In this document: piece after piece, positions 32,324 through 42,561 of the stretch
Numbering within the stretch: the first letter of the stretch is position 1
Layout of the letters: every line of letters begins with the position of its first letter
Source of the DNA: Desulfovibrio sp. TomC
GTDB lineage: Bacteria; Desulfobacterota; Desulfovibrionia; Desulfovibrionales; Desulfovibrionaceae
Reading direction: 5' to 3'
Assembly (NCBI RefSeq): GCF_000801335.2
Contig: NZ_JSEH01000003.1
Coordinates: 1-64,000, forward strand
DNA: 64,000 nucleotides
Made by a program: the position numbers and the translations under genes
The notes under the pieces: model-generated
Seen by the model: only the letters and a program-made list of their open reading frames with translations
What the model was told of the DNA's origin: nothing
Database searches by the model: none

Positions 32324-32918
32324 GGCGGCTGTGACACTCCTTTTTCATGCGGGAAAGGGCCGCGACCGAGCCGGTCATGGCGGCGATGTCGCCGGCGGCG
32401 ACGGCGGTCTCGAACTGGTCCACTTCAGCGTCATAAGCCGGATAGAAGGCGTCGCCCTTGCCTGGGTAGCGGGTCATGAGCCGGGAGTCGGCGATAAAGG
32501 CGGCCGCGACTCCGGCCTCGGGGACAACACCGGCCCGAAGCGCCATGACGATGGCCTTGAAGGTCTGCTTCATGCGTTTTTTAAGGCCCTTGTAGCGAGG
32601 AAGGCCATTTTTTTCAAGGGGTTCGGCGTTGTCTTGATCGGCAGTCGCCGGATCGTCCGGGCTCTCCGGGGCCTCGGCTTCGGGCCGGGGCAGGGCGTCT
32701 AGGCCCAGGGCGGGGTATTTGAGCGACACCTTGAGCATCGACGAAGCGCCGAAGTGTTTGATGCCGATTTTCAGGCTGGTAAAATCGTCAAGGACGACGG
32801 TCTCTTCGCCGATGACCAAGGCCCCGTCGGCCGCCTTGGCGGTCAGGTCGGCCAGGGCGCGCAGGGCCTCGACGCGGGGCAGCACCAGTTCGAATTTGCG
32901 TTTGCGCGATCCGTACAT
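32316..32918 (-). CDS. Amphi-Trp-like protein with XXXCH C-terminus
   Basis: 200 residues, no signal peptide. Residues 1-66 follow the amphi-Trp pattern (RKRKFELVLPRVEALRALADL, then strands to MLKVSLKYP) and align with the 93-residue amphi-Trp protein 1.4 kb away. An acidic linker (about 75-105) leads to a helical domain ending KKECHSRHA: Cys195-His196 with His199, and no cysteine three residues before. That is the pattern of the XXXCH domain described alongside the GAK system. It looks like a haem-c motif that has lost its first cysteine. ATG 32918 with GGAGG upstream. First gene of an operon with the PHP-like hydrolase. Confidence 0.78.
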   Translation of the reverse strand: MYGSRKRKFELVLPRVEALRALADLTAKAADGALVIGEETVVLDDFTSLKIGIKHFGASSMLKVSLKYPALGLDALPRPEAEAPESPDDPATADQDNAEPLEKNGLPRYKGLKKRMKQTFKAIVMALRAGVVPEAGVAAAFIADSRLMTRYPGKGDAFYPAYDAEVDQFETAVAAGDIAAMTGSVAALSRMKKECHSRHA

Positions 32919-32969
32919 GCAGTCCTCCCGGGAATCATGCCGTCCGGAGGAAAATCCTTCCGGCGTTTC

Positions 32970-32998
32970 ACGACAATCGTACGATAGGACGATGACGG
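32970..32998 (-). promoter_or_regulatory. Possible Pho-box-like repeats before the XXXCH operon
   Basis: Read on the minus strand: CCGTCAT, CTATCGT and TTGTCGT on an 11-bp period, about 50 bp upstream of the start codon. First and third units resemble CTGTCAT; the middle one is poor. The centre also holds a perfect ATCGTACGAT palindrome (32976-32985), which is an alternative reading of the same DNA. Confidence 0.25.
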
Positions 32999-33178
32999 TT
33001 TGATGGCAAGGCAGGGCGGCAGCCCAGTGGTTGCGAGAAAGCAATTAGCCTCCTTTCTTGCCAGACATCATTTCGCGGGTGTACCCTTTCCCCCATTCTC
33101 TTTGTCTGCTGCGGCGTGTCCAGATGGGGGGCGGTTTGTTGGCTTTGCCCGCTGATGTGTTGCAGAAACGGAGCTGTT

Positions 33179-36100
33179 ATGGGCCACAAGCCTGTTTTCT
33201 CCCAAAGATGGTTGCAACTGGGGGCGGCGATTGCACTTCCTTTTGCCGCCTGTGCCCTGCAGTGGATTTTCTGGGGTGCGATCAAGCCCTACATCTGGTT
33301 CTTGTTTTTCCCGGCGGTGTTTTTCAGTTCGCAGCTCGGCGGCATGGCCGGCGGATTGGCGGCAACATTCCTTTCGGCCCTGCTCGCCTCGCTGATTTTC
33401 ATGGAGCCGCCGTTGTCCTTTATCTCGGGCGGGCCGGTGAGTCTTGTTTCGGTGCTCATCTTCCTGGCCATGGGGGCGCTGTTCAGCCTGACCCACCGCC
33501 GGCTGGCCCAGGCCCGGGATACGGCCCAAAAGGCCCTGGATGCCGCCCGGCAGGCCAATGCCGAAATCACCCGTCTCTATGAAAAGACCCGGGAACTCGA
33601 TGAACTCAAGACCCGGTTTTTCGCCAACGTCAGCCACGAACTGCGTACCCCGCTCACGCTCATTCTCGGCCCCTTGCGCGCGAGGCTGGCGGAGGTGGCC
33701 CCGGATGATCCCCAGCGTCGGGAGTTGCGCCTCATGGAGCGGAATGCCCGGCTGCTCTACCATCACGTCAGCGATCTGCTTGATGTGGCCAAACTCGATG
33801 CCGGGCGCATGGAATTGCATTACGGCCGCGTGGATCTGGCCCATCTGGTCCGTTTCGTAGCCTCCTGTTTCGAATCGCTGGCCCGGCAACGCAGCATCAG
33901 TCTGGAAGTCGTCGTTCCGGACACCTGCCCGGGCGAAGCGGATGGTGATAAGATTCAGCGTATCGTGCTCAACCTCCTGTCCAATGCGTTCAAGTTCACC
34001 CCCGAGGGCGGCCGGGTGCGCCTGTCTCTCGAAAATACGGGGGAGCAGGCCCGCCTGACGGTGGCCGACAACGGTCCGGGTGTGCCGCAGGCCTTGCGGT
34101 CTGTTGTGTTCGAGCGCTTTCGCCAGGGTGACGACGGGGCGACCCGCCGTCATGGCGGCACGGGCCTTGGGTTGGCCATCGCCCGGGAATTTGCCGTCCT
34201 GCACGGCGGTGACATCCGGCTGACGGGCGATGACAACAAGGGTGCCACCTTCACCCTTGTCCTGCCCCTGGCTGCCCCGCCGGGGAGCACTGTTGCCGAC
34301 AGGCCGTTTGCGGCAAGCGCCGAATCAGGACTCATGGATATGGCCTTGCCGTCGCCGGCCGAGGGAGACGCCTCGGACGATGCGTTCCCGTTGGCGGATG
34401 CCCCGCTTGTGCTTGTGGTCGAGGATAACGAGGATATGGCCGCCTATGTGACCGGTATTCTCAAACGCCGCTACCGTGTTGTTCAGGCCCGAAACGGCCA
34501 GGAGGGTTTGGAAATGGCCCTGGCCCTGGCCCCGGATCTCATTGTTTCCGATGTCATGATGCCGGTGGTTGGCGGCGAGGCCATGGTGCGGGACATGCGG
34601 CAGCGGCCGCAACTCGACGGCGTGCCTGTGGTCATGCTGACGGCCAAGGCCGACGATGCCTTGCGGCAAAATCTCTTGCGGGAGGGCGTCCAGGACTATC
34701 TGGTCAAGCCCTTTGACGACGGCGAACTGCTGGCCCGGATCGGGCGGCTCGTGGCCGACAAACGGCGCAACGATCAGACCCTGCTGGCCAGCAACCGGCG
34801 GTTTGAGGCCACCTTTGAACAAGCCGCCGTGGGCATCGCCCACGTCGGTCCGGACGGACGCTGGCTGCGGGTCAACCGCAAACTCTGCGCCATTGTCGGC
34901 TACACGGCCGGGGAGCTGTTGGGGAAGCGTTTTCAGGATATCACCCACCCCGACGATCTGGCCGCAGACCTTGCTTGGGTCGGACAGCTTCTGAGCGGCG
35001 GGGTTTCAAGTTACAATATCGAGAAGCGCTACATCCAAAAGGATGGGCAGGTGGTCTGGGTCAGTCTCACCGTGGCCCTGGTCCGCGACAGTGCCGGTGA
35101 ACCGGAGTATTTCATTGCCGTCATCGAAGATATCACCCCCCGCCGGGCCGTCGAATCCGCCCTGGCCCAATCCAAGCAGGACCTTGAGGCCTCCGTGGGC
35201 GAGGCCCGGCTTCTGGCCCGCCGGGCCGAGGCGGCCAGCCAGGCCAAAAGCGAATTTCTGGCCAACATGAGCCACGAGATTCGCACACCGCTCAATGGCC
35301 TTTTGGGCATGATGCAGCTCCTGGACACCACCGAACTCGACGCCGAACAACGGGAATACACCGCCATGGCCCGCCGCGCCGGCAGCCGACTGACCCGGCT
35401 GTTAAGCGACATCCTGGATCTGTCGCGCATCGAGGCTGACCGGATGGTCCTTACGGCCATTCCCTTCTCCCTGGCAGACCTGCTGGCGGCCATCCGCGAA
35501 ACCTTTGCCCCGCTGGTGCTGGAAAAGGGGCTGGTCCTGGCCTGCCGCACCCTGGACGACGTGCCTGGAGCCGTAGTCGGCGACGAGGTCCGGGTGCGCC
35601 AGATTCTGTTTAATCTGGTCGGCAACGCCATGAAGTTTACGAGCCGGGGCCGCGTGGATGTGGACATCGCCCGGCTGTCCCAGGTTGCTCCCGGACAGGT
35701 CCGGCTTCTTTTTACCGTGGCCGATACCGGGGCCGGCATTCCCGATGACAAGCTCGCCCTGGTCGGCGAAGCCTTCATCCAGGCCAACAGCTCCTACACC
35801 CGGGCCCAGCAGGGGGCGGGCCTGGGGCTGACCATCAGCAAACGGCTGGTCGAACTCATGCATGGCTCTTTGGCTATTGACAGTGAGGAAGGGCGCGGCA
35901 CCACCGTTTATCTCATGCTGCCCCTGGGGCTGCCCCGGGAGCCGCAGGCGATTCCGGCAGGCCCTGTGCCCTTGGTTGGGGAGAAGCCGCGCCCGGTCCA
36001 ACCCCCGCAAATTCTCCTGGCCGAGGATGATGCCGTCAATGCCCTGGCCGCCCGCAAGCTCTTGGAACGGTCCGGGTTTTGCGTGACCACAGTGCAAAAC

Positions 36101-36427
36101 GGGGCAGAGGCGGTGGCGGCCGTGGCCGGGAGGACATTTGCCTGTGTGCTGCTGGACGTGCAGATGCCGGTCATGGACGGTCTGGAGGCCACCCGGCGCA
36201 TACGGGACTTGCCCGGCGGGGGCGTGCCCATCTTGGCCATGACCGCCCATGCCATGGTCGGGGACCGGGAGCGCTGTCTGGCCGCCGGCATGGACGACTA
36301 TGTGGTCAAGCCGGTGGATGCCCGGGAATTACTGGCGGCCATAACCCGGGCCATGGCCACCAGTCAGGGCAACGGGCGGCTTACAGAAAGAACCAGACCG
36401 CAGCCAGCCCGGTCAGGGTCATGGTGA
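33179..36427 (+). CDS. Double hybrid histidine kinase (DUF4118-HK-REC-PAS-HK-REC)
   Basis: 1082 residues with two complete kinase-receiver modules. An N-terminal KdpD-like DUF4118 membrane domain (about four spans, residues 10-105) is followed by a coiled coil. First HisKA has [16 protein letters not shown], then HATPase, then receiver [12 protein letters not shown] with Asp in [14 protein letters not shown] domain (about 540-650) leads to a second HisKA with [15 protein letters not shown], second HATPase, and a last receiver [13 protein letters not shown] with [12 protein letters not shown]. No Hpt or DNA-binding domain is present. GGAG precedes ATG 33179. Its last 47 bp overlap the converging nhaB gene. 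Confidence 0.88.
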   Translation: MGHKPVFSQRWLQLGAAIALPFAACALQWIFWGAIKPYIWFLFFPAVFFSSQLGGMAGGLAATFLSALLASLIFMEPPLSFISGGPVSLVSVLIFLAMGALFSLTHRRLAQARDTAQKALDAARQANAEITRLYEKTRELDELKTRFFANVSHELRTPLTLILGPLRARLAEVAPDDPQRRELRLMERNARLLYHHVSDLLDVAKLDAGRMELHYGRVDLAHLVRFVASCFESLARQRSISLEVVVPDTCPGEADGDKIQRIVLNLLSNAFKFTPEGGRVRLSLENTGEQARLTVADNGPGVPQALRSVVFERFRQGDDGATRRHGGTGLGLAIAREFAVLHGGDIRLTGDDNKGATFTLVLPLAAPPGSTVADRPFAASAESGLMDMALPSPAEGDASDDAFPLADAPLVLVVEDNEDMAAYVTGILKRRYRVVQARNGQEGLEMALALAPDLIVSDVMMPVVGGEAMVRDMRQRPQLDGVPVVMLTAKADDALRQNLLREGVQDYLVKPFDDGELLARIGRLVADKRRNDQTLLASNRRFEATFEQAAVGIAHVGPDGRWLRVNRKLCAIVGYTAGELLGKRFQDITHPDDLAADLAWVGQLLSGGVSSYNIEKRYIQKDGQVVWVSLTVALVRDSAGEPEYFIAVIEDITPRRAVESALAQSKQDLEASVGEARLLARRAEAASQAKSEFLANMSHEIRTPLNGLLGMMQLLDTTELDAEQREYTAMARRAGSRLTRLLSDILDLSRIEADRMVLTAIPFSLADLLAAIRETFAPLVLEKGLVLACRTLDDVPGAVVGDEVRVRQILFNLVGNAMKFTSRGRVDVDIARLSQVAPGQVRLLFTVADTGAGIPDDKLALVGEAFIQANSSYTRAQQGAGLGLTISKRLVELMHGSLAIDSEEGRGTTVYLMLPLGLPREPQAIPAGPVPLVGEKPRPVQPPQILLAEDDAVNALAARKLLERSGFCVTTVQNGAEAVAAVAGRTFACVLLDVQMPVMDGLEATRRIRDLPGGGVPILAMTAHAMVGDRERCLAAGMDDYVVKPVDARELLAAITRAMATSQGNGRLTERTRPQPARSGSW

Positions 36428-37991
36428 TGGTGTAGGGCAGGGCCTGCTTCACCATTTCGCCGTAGGACAGGCGGATCAGCGGGGCCAGGGCCGAGGTGAG
36501 CAGGAAGAGAAAGGCGGCCTGCCCGTTGGGCGTGGCCACGCTTGGGATGTTGGTGCCGGTATTGATGGCCACGGCCAGCCGGTCGAACTGGGCCAGGGTG
36601 GCCGTCACCTGGGGCAGGGCGGCCTGGGGCACGGCGGCCAGCACGGCGTCGCGGGTGTTTTTGGCGTCGGTCAGCCGGGCCAGCAGCTCGGCCCCGTCCA
36701 TGCCAAGCTCGGGCATGGCGGCGAAGAGCTTGACGAAATGGGCCTTGGTCTCGGTGATGTAGACCGTGGCCACAAAGACGTTGTCGCTGATCATGGAAAG
36801 CAGGCCGTTGGCCAGATAATAGGCTGCGGTCTGTTTTTTGCCGGACAACGACACGACGTACTCAATGATGGGGGCAAAGAGGTGCTGGTCGTGGATGACG
36901 GCCACGATGGCGAAAAAGACCACCAAGAGGGCGGTAAAGGGCAGGGCCTCGGTGAAGGCCTGGCCGATCTGATGCTCCTCGGTCTTGCCGCACAGGGCGG
37001 TCAGCAGGATGATGACGGACAGGCCGATGACGCCGACCTCGGCCAGATGCAGGGCCAGGGCGATGACGAGATAGACGGCCGTTGCGGCCTGGACGTACAG
37101 CCCAGCCCGATAGCGCAGGGTCATGGAGGCGTCGCGCCGGGCGTCTTCGGCGGCCAGGATGCGCCGCACCTCGGTCGGCAGCTTGAAGCCGTAGCCGAAC
37201 AGGGCAAAGCGCTCCACCACCATGGTCGTGGCCAGGCCCGCCGCCAGCACCGGCATGGATACCGGGGCCACCCGCAGGAAGAATTCCCCGAAATGCCAGC
37301 CCATCTCCTGGGCCACCAGCAGGTTTTGCGGCTCGCCAACCAGGGTGCACACCCCGCCAAGGGCCGTGCCCACGGCCCCGTGCATCATGAGATTACGCAA
37401 AAAGCCACGGAACTGCTTGAGATCGCGCCGGCTGACCTCGTCGAGGCCGTCTTCGTCGCCAAGCCGGTTTTTCCCGGCCGAGGCATGGCGGTGGTAGATC
37501 TCGTAAAAGCCGTAGGCCACGGCGATGATCACCGCCGTCACGGTCAGGGCGTCGAGAAAGGCCGACAGGAAGGCCCCGGCAAAGCAGAACAGGAGCGACA
37601 GGGCGATTTTCGAGCGCACCTGCATGAGGATCTTGGTGAAGACGTACTGGAGCATGTCCTTCATGAAGTAGATGCCGGCCACCATGAAGATCAACAGCAG
37701 GATGACCGGGAAGTTGTGGGCGGCTTCGTCAGAGAGCGTCGCCGGGCTGGTCAGGCCCAGAATCACGGCTTCCATGGCGAGCAGGCCGCCGGCCGGCAGC
37801 GGATAGCAGGACAGGGCCATGGCCAGGGTGAAGATGAATTCGGCAATGAGCAGCCAGCCGGTAACAAACGGCCCGACGGTATGGAACAAAATGGGATTGG
37901 CCATGAGGAAGGCGGCAATGGTCAGTTTGTACCAGTCCGGGGCGTTGCCGAGCAGGTTGGCCAGAAAGGCCCGGGGCAGGGTCCGAGGCAT
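36381..37991 (-). CDS. nhaB: Na+/H+ antiporter NhaB
   Basis: 536-residue inner-membrane antiporter with about twelve hydrophobic segments, exporting sodium in exchange for protons. The start [20 protein letters not shown] is diagnostic of NhaB. Also visible are [32 protein letters not shown] and [11 protein letters not shown]; the acidic residues in the last two regions are typical of ion sites. ATG 37991 has AGGAG upstream. Convergent 47-bp overlap with the hybrid kinase. Confidence 0.93.
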   Translation of the reverse strand: MPRTLPRAFLANLLGNAPDWYKLTIAAFLMANPILFHTVGPFVTGWLLIAEFIFTLAMALSCYPLPAGGLLAMEAVILGLTSPATLSDEAAHNFPVILLLIFMVAGIYFMKDMLQYVFTKILMQVRSKIALSLLFCFAGAFLSAFLDALTVTAVIIAVAYGFYEIYHRHASAGKNRLGDEDGLDEVSRRDLKQFRGFLRNLMMHGAVGTALGGVCTLVGEPQNLLVAQEMGWHFGEFFLRVAPVSMPVLAAGLATTMVVERFALFGYGFKLPTEVRRILAAEDARRDASMTLRYRAGLYVQAATAVYLVIALALHLAEVGVIGLSVIILLTALCGKTEEHQIGQAFTEALPFTALLVVFFAIVAVIHDQHLFAPIIEYVVSLSGKKQTAAYYLANGLLSMISDNVFVATVYITETKAHFVKLFAAMPELGMDGAELLARLTDAKNTRDAVLAAVPQAALPQVTATLAQFDRLAVAINTGTNIPSVATPNGQAAFLFLLTSALAPLIRLSYGEMVKQALPYTITMTLTGLAAVWFFL

Positions 37992-38254
37992 GAAACGACT
38001 CCTTGGCTGGATGTGCGACGGCGCAGAGCGCCGGGAGTCCATAACACAGTGCCGCCCGGGGACCAAACCCGGCCGGCGCATTCCGCCTTTAGCCGCAACC
38101 CCGCGCCGTTCCCATGGTTTTTAGCCCCTGACCAATGGTATCCCCCGGTTGGACCAGACGGTTTATTATCAAAGCGGTTGCTGGTGGTTTGGCAGGCGCA
38201 AACAGTCCCCTTTGCAGAAGAGCCTGCAACCGGCCGGGAATCATGCTGTTTTCA

Positions 38255-38283
38255 TTGACGCCGGGGAGCTATTTGTCTACTTT
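38255..38283 (+). promoter_or_regulatory. Possible promoter of the Rrf2 gene
   Basis: TTGACG, a 17-base spacer and TACTTT, about 65 bp before the Rrf2-type ATG. The -10 is weak. Rrf2 regulators often bind their own promoter, but I see no clear dyad. Confidence 0.3.
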
Positions 38284-38346
38284 AAACGTATGGATGCGGT
38301 CCCGCGTGGCCGGGTCCGGGACGTCACCGGCCAGGAGGCCGAGCCA

Positions 38347-38832
38347 ATGAAACTCACGACCCGAAGCCGCTACGGAACCCGTATGATCCTGGATATGGCC
38401 ATGCATGGCCAAAACGGTCCGGTGCGCATCAAAGACATTGCCGCCCGCCAGGGGGTTTCCGTCAAATATCTGGAAAAACTCGTACGCGAACTCAAGGATG
38501 CCGGCTTTGTGCGCAGCCGTCGCGGTCCGCGCGGCGGCCATGAACTGGACAAGCCCCTGGCCGAGATTTCCGTGGGCGACATTGTGCGCGCCCTGGAAGG
38601 CGACCTGTCCCTGGTCGAATGCAACGGCGAGGGCGGTCCCTGCCCGCGCACCGCCGAGTGCCTCACCCGGGGCGTGTGGATGGAGGCGGCCCGGGCCATG
38701 CACGAAAAGCTCGACTCCATCACCCTGGCCGATTTGATTGCAGGGCGCACCGACTGCGCCGCCGCCGGGACAGCCCCGGACAAGCCGCTCCCAGGCAGCG
38801 GGGGCGCACAAGGTTGCCGCCGCAGCATATAG
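38347..38832 (+). CDS. Rrf2-family transcriptional regulator with Fe-S type cysteines
   Basis: 161 residues. The winged-helix domain (about 1-75) begins MKLTTRSRYGTRMILDMA and has VSVKYLEKLVRELKDAGFVRS and RGPRGGH, close to IscR. Three cysteines follow with spacing C-x6-C-x5-C (CNGEGGPC then PRTAEC), the ligand pattern of [2Fe-2S] or [4Fe-4S] Rrf2 sensors. The C-terminal tail after about residue 130 is Gly/Pro-rich and variable. AGGAGG lies upstream of ATG 38347. Likely senses iron-sulfur status, redox or sulfide; its targets are not evident here. Confidence 0.88.
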   Translation: MKLTTRSRYGTRMILDMAMHGQNGPVRIKDIAARQGVSVKYLEKLVRELKDAGFVRSRRGPRGGHELDKPLAEISVGDIVRALEGDLSLVECNGEGGPCPRTAECLTRGVWMEAARAMHEKLDSITLADLIAGRTDCAAAGTAPDKPLPGSGGAQGCRRSI

Positions 38833-38907
38833 TGCTTGAACGCCGCCGCCGTTATGCCCTAGTATCAGCCAGTATCACTTAAAACGGCCGAAACAACGGG
38901 GCGGATC

Positions 38908-40884
38908 ATGGATGGCAGGGATGGCGACGGCGTCCGCACGGGCATCCTGCTCGTAGCGGCCGGAGACGGGGTGCCCGAAGAACTGGCCCCGGCCCTGGCC
39001 GCCCTTGGCTATAGCGTGCTTGGCGCGGCCCCGGGTGGGGAACTGCCGGCGGCGGTGGTCCTGGTCGCGGCCCCTGGCGCGGCCCCGGCGGCTGCGGCCC
39101 TGGTCCGCGATTTTCACAGTCAGGGCCTTCCCGTGGTCTGCTACGCCCTGGACGGCGCTCCCGAGTTCCTCTCCGCCCTGGCCGCCGGCCATCCCCAGGG
39201 CTTGCTTGCCCCGCCGTTGTCGCTCCCGCAACTGGGCGTCGCCCTGGATACGGCCCTGAGTTCCTTTGACGAAATCGGCCTGACCGGCCGGCTGGCCGTC
39301 CTCAAAAGTCTCATGGACGCCGCCGTCAATCCCATCTACGTCCAGGATACCGAGGGCCACTATCTCGGCATCAACCGGGCCTTTGAGACCTTTCTCGGCG
39401 TCTCCATCCAAAGCGCCCCGGGCCTGACCGCCGCCGAAATCTTTTCCGACGAGGTGGGGGCGTTTTTGGCAGAGAAGGATCGCGAGATTTTAAGCCGGGG
39501 CGGCGTGCAGCAGTTCGAAATCGCCGTGGAGGACGCCTCGGGCCGGGAACGCCATCTGGTCTTTCACCGCGCCCGGTTCGACGATGCCGAGGGCTCGGCC
39601 CAGGGCATTGTGGGCGTGGCCACCGACGTCACCGACAGCAAACGGGTGGAAAAGGATCTGCGAAGCGAGCAGGAAGTGTTGCGGCGCATCCTGAACGGTA
39701 TCCGGGCCGGTATTTTCATCATCGATCCCAAGACCCAGCTCGTGGAGGACGTCAACGCCACGGCCGAGGAGCTGTGCGGCCGCAGCCGGGCGGAACTGGT
39801 CGGCCGGCCCTGCGGCGACATCGCCTGGAGCGACAACGAAGGGCGGCTCCTGGGCACCTGCTCCGTTTTGACCGAGCGCAATATCATAAACGAAGAGATG
39901 CGCCTGATCCGGCCGGACGGGCGCACCGTGCCGGTGCTTAAAACCGTGGTCACGGCCCCGCGCCGGGGCGAGCTGCGGCTTTTCGAGATCGTCTTTGACA
40001 TCAGTGAGCGCAAGACCCTGGAGCGCCAGCTGGCCGTGGCCCAGAAGCTTGAATCCCTGGGCGAACTGGCGGCCGGCATTGCCCACGAGATCAACACCCC
40101 GACCCAGTATATCGGCGACAACCTGCATTTTCTGTCCACGGCCTTTGCCGGATTTGGACAGGCCTTTGCCCGCATCGAGACCGTGGCCCGGCGGCTGGCG
40201 GCCGACAGCGGCGATCCGGCGGCCCTGGAGGAGATCGAGGCGGCGAGACGCGAAGCCGATGTGGAATTTCTCCTCGACGAGGCCCCCCGGGCCTTGGAAC
40301 AGTCGGTGGAAGGCGTGGGCCGGGTGACGGCCATTGTGTCGGCCATGAAGAAGTTCTCCCATCCCGGCGGCGAGGAAAAAACCGCCGTGGACCTCAATGC
40401 AGCGGTGGAAAACACCGTTATTGTGGCCAAAAACGAGTGGAAGTATGCAAGCGAGGTGATTCTTGAACTCGACCGCAGCCTGCCGCCGGTGTTCTGTCTC
40501 CCCGGCGATTTTAACCAGGTGATTTTAAATATCCTGGTCAACGCCGCCCATGCCGTGGCCGAGAAGGTCAAGGGCACGGTCGAGAAGGGCCGCATCACCA
40601 TCCGCACCGAAGCCGACGGGGATTTTTTCAAGCTTTCGGTGGCCGATACGGGCGTTGGCATCAGTGACGCCAACCGGCGCAAGATTTTCGACCCCTTCTT
40701 CACCACCAAGGAAGTGGGCAAGGGCACGGGCCAGGGGCTGGCCATCACCCACAACATCGTGGTGACCAAGCACGGCGGCACCATTGATTTCGATTCCGTG
40801 CCGGGGCAGGGGTCCACGTTTACCGTCCGGGTGCCGTTTGGCCTTGAGGCCGCCCTGGCCGCCACCCAGGGAGACGATTCGTGA
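38908..40884 (+). CDS. PAS sensor histidine kinase with pseudo-receiver N-terminus
   Basis: 658 residues, soluble. The first ~125 form an Ala/Gly-rich alpha/beta domain resembling a receiver that lacks the phospho-Asp site. Two PAS domains follow (about 130-245 and 255-365), the second ending FDISERK. HisKA carries AGIAHEINTPTQYIGDNL with the phospho-His, a box typical of kinases with long helical inserts, and the HATPase has ILVNAAHAV, DTGVGIS and GTGQGLAITHNIV. The stop overlaps the GTG start of the REC-HDOD gene by four bases, so they are a cognate pair. Confidence 0.88.
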   Translation: MDGRDGDGVRTGILLVAAGDGVPEELAPALAALGYSVLGAAPGGELPAAVVLVAAPGAAPAAAALVRDFHSQGLPVVCYALDGAPEFLSALAAGHPQGLLAPPLSLPQLGVALDTALSSFDEIGLTGRLAVLKSLMDAAVNPIYVQDTEGHYLGINRAFETFLGVSIQSAPGLTAAEIFSDEVGAFLAEKDREILSRGGVQQFEIAVEDASGRERHLVFHRARFDDAEGSAQGIVGVATDVTDSKRVEKDLRSEQEVLRRILNGIRAGIFIIDPKTQLVEDVNATAEELCGRSRAELVGRPCGDIAWSDNEGRLLGTCSVLTERNIINEEMRLIRPDGRTVPVLKTVVTAPRRGELRLFEIVFDISERKTLERQLAVAQKLESLGELAAGIAHEINTPTQYIGDNLHFLSTAFAGFGQAFARIETVARRLAADSGDPAALEEIEAARREADVEFLLDEAPRALEQSVEGVGRVTAIVSAMKKFSHPGGEEKTAVDLNAAVENTVIVAKNEWKYASEVILELDRSLPPVFCLPGDFNQVILNILVNAAHAVAEKVKGTVEKGRITIRTEADGDFFKLSVADTGVGISDANRRKIFDPFFTTKEVGKGTGQGLAITHNIVVTKHGGTIDFDSVPGQGSTFTVRVPFGLEAALAATQGDDS

Positions 40885-42104
40885 AAACCCGCATTCTGTT
40901 CGTCGATGACGAACCCAACGTGCTTTCGGCCCTGCGCCGCATGTTTCACGACATGCGCGGGGAGTGGGAGATGGATTTCGCCCAGGACGGACCGACCGGC
41001 TTGACCATGATTGCCGAGCAGCCCTTTGACGTGGTGGTGGCCGACATGCGGATGCCGGGCATGGACGGGGCCATGTTTCTGCGCGAGGCGCAAATTCACA
41101 ATCCCGGGGCCATCCGCATCGTGCTGTCAGGCCATTCCGACCGGGACATGATCATGCAGACCGTGCGTCCGGCCCATCAGTTTTTGCAGAAACCCTGCCG
41201 GCCCGAGGAACTCAAGGCCGTCATTTCCCGGGGACTGTCCCTGCGTGAGGTGTTTCTCGACGAGCGGGTCAAAAACGTGGTGGCCAAGCTCGACCAGTTG
41301 CCGACAGTGCCGCGCCTGTACGCCGCCCTGCTCGACGTGCTGGCCCAGGAAGATCCGTCCGTGCGCGAGGTTTCCGCACTCATTGCCCAGGACGTGGGCA
41401 TGGCCGCCGGGCTGCTCAAACTGGTCAATTCGGCTTTTTTCGGCCTGCGCACCCATGTCTCCAGCCCGGCCCATGCCGTCAATCTGCTCGGGCTTGACGT
41501 GGTCAAGGCCCTGGTGCTCGGGGTCGGATTGTTCGGGCGTTTCGACAAAGAGGCGTTTCACGACTTCGACCTGGAGAAGCTGTGGAGCCACTGTCTGGGC
41601 ACGGCCCGGCTGGCCCGGGAGATTGCGGCCCAGGAGGACGCCCCAAGCGAGGCGCGCGAACACTGCTATATCGCCGGACTGCTCCACGACGTGGGCAAGC
41701 TGGTCATGGCCACCAATTTTCCCGAACTGTATCTGGAGGTCATCCGGGCCTGCCAGGCCGGCCAGGGGACCATTCTCGACATGGAACAGCATTTCTTCGG
41801 GGCCTCCCATGCCGAGGTCGGGGCCTATCTGCTGGGGCTTTGGGGGGTCGAAGACGCCGTGGTGCGGGCGGTCTATCTCCACCACGAACCCGGGCGCGAC
41901 CGGCGGGCCGGTTTCTCGCCGCTGTTGGCCGTGCACGTGGCCAACCGGCTGGAGCACGAACTGGTGGTCATCAGCCGCGACTATGCCATAAATCCCCTGG
42001 ATGAACTGTATCTGGCGGCCTCGGGCCTGGCCCCGCGGCTGCCGGTCTGGCGGGAGGCCTGTCAGAAGGTGCTGGAGCAGGGCGGCGCGGACAGCGGGGG
42101 TTGA
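40881..42104 (+). CDS. Response regulator with HDOD output domain
   Basis: 407 residues, GTG start within the kinase stop (GTGA). The N-terminal receiver has LFVDDEPNVLSALRR, phospho-Asp in VVVADMRMPG, and the conserved Lys in FLQKPCRP. From about 135 to 330 lies an HDOD domain (LPTVPRLYAALLDVL, LVNSAFFGLR, HCYIAGLLHDVGKLVM). The HD residues of GLLHDVGKL are intact, so it could bind metal or nucleotide. Such REC-HDOD proteins often control motility or second-messenger responses. Confidence 0.9.
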   Translation: MKTRILFVDDEPNVLSALRRMFHDMRGEWEMDFAQDGPTGLTMIAEQPFDVVVADMRMPGMDGAMFLREAQIHNPGAIRIVLSGHSDRDMIMQTVRPAHQFLQKPCRPEELKAVISRGLSLREVFLDERVKNVVAKLDQLPTVPRLYAALLDVLAQEDPSVREVSALIAQDVGMAAGLLKLVNSAFFGLRTHVSSPAHAVNLLGLDVVKALVLGVGLFGRFDKEAFHDFDLEKLWSHCLGTARLAREIAAQEDAPSEAREHCYIAGLLHDVGKLVMATNFPELYLEVIRACQAGQGTILDMEQHFFGASHAEVGAYLLGLWGVEDAVVRAVYLHHEPGRDRRAGFSPLLAVHVANRLEHELVVISRDYAINPLDELYLAASGLAPRLPVWREACQKVLEQGGADSGG

Positions 42105-42190
42105 GCACTGCGGGAAGCGTCCGGCCCTGGCGTTTCCCGATCCGGCGGCACACGGCGGCCGCTCCCCAGGGCAGGTTGTGAGGAACAGGC

Positions 42191-42532
42191 ATGGACCTGA
42201 CGGCGGAACTGGTCGGCGGATGTCTGGTGGTGTCGGTGCTGACTCCCGAAGTGGACCACACCGGGAGCGCGGATTTCAAGGACGCAGTGCTCGAGCGCTA
42301 CGCGGCGGCCAAGGCCGATGACCTGCTGCTCGATCTCGGGGCGGTCAACTTCATGGACAGCAAGGCCATCGGGGCCATGGTGTCGGTGCGAAAGGCCGTT
42401 TTGGCCCATGGCGGCCGCATGGGCATCTGCCGTCTGCATCCCCATGTGGACAAGATCATCCGGGTGGTGACGCTGGGGGCGGTCTTCGACGTCTTTGCCG
42501 ATCGGGCCTCGGGGCTGGCCCGCTACGCCTGA
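42191..42532 (+). CDS. STAS-domain anti-sigma factor antagonist
   Basis: 113 residues, a single STAS domain. The phosphorylatable serine lies in NFMDSKAIGAM, the motif used by SpoIIAA/RsbV proteins. GAGGAAC precedes the ATG. The converging PP2C phosphatase next door (30 bp away) is the expected enzyme for dephosphorylating such a protein; the matching serine kinase/anti-sigma factor is not in the window. Confidence 0.88.
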   Translation: MDLTAELVGGCLVVSVLTPEVDHTGSADFKDAVLERYAAAKADDLLLDLGAVNFMDSKAIGAMVSVRKAVLAHGGRMGICRLHPHVDKIIRVVTLGAVFDVFADRASGLARYA

Positions 42533-42561
42533 GGTTTGGCCGGGGCGGGCGAGGGGGCGGC

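Noticed and set aside
32977-33060. Strong sigma-70 promoters for the divergent XXXCH operon and hybrid kinase
   Set aside because: Hexamer pairs with acceptable spacing were not found; only a weak Pho-box-like array remains.
36738-38258. 506-codon open frame on the plus strand
   Set aside because: Antisense to nhaB, His/Gln/Gly-rich mirror translation.
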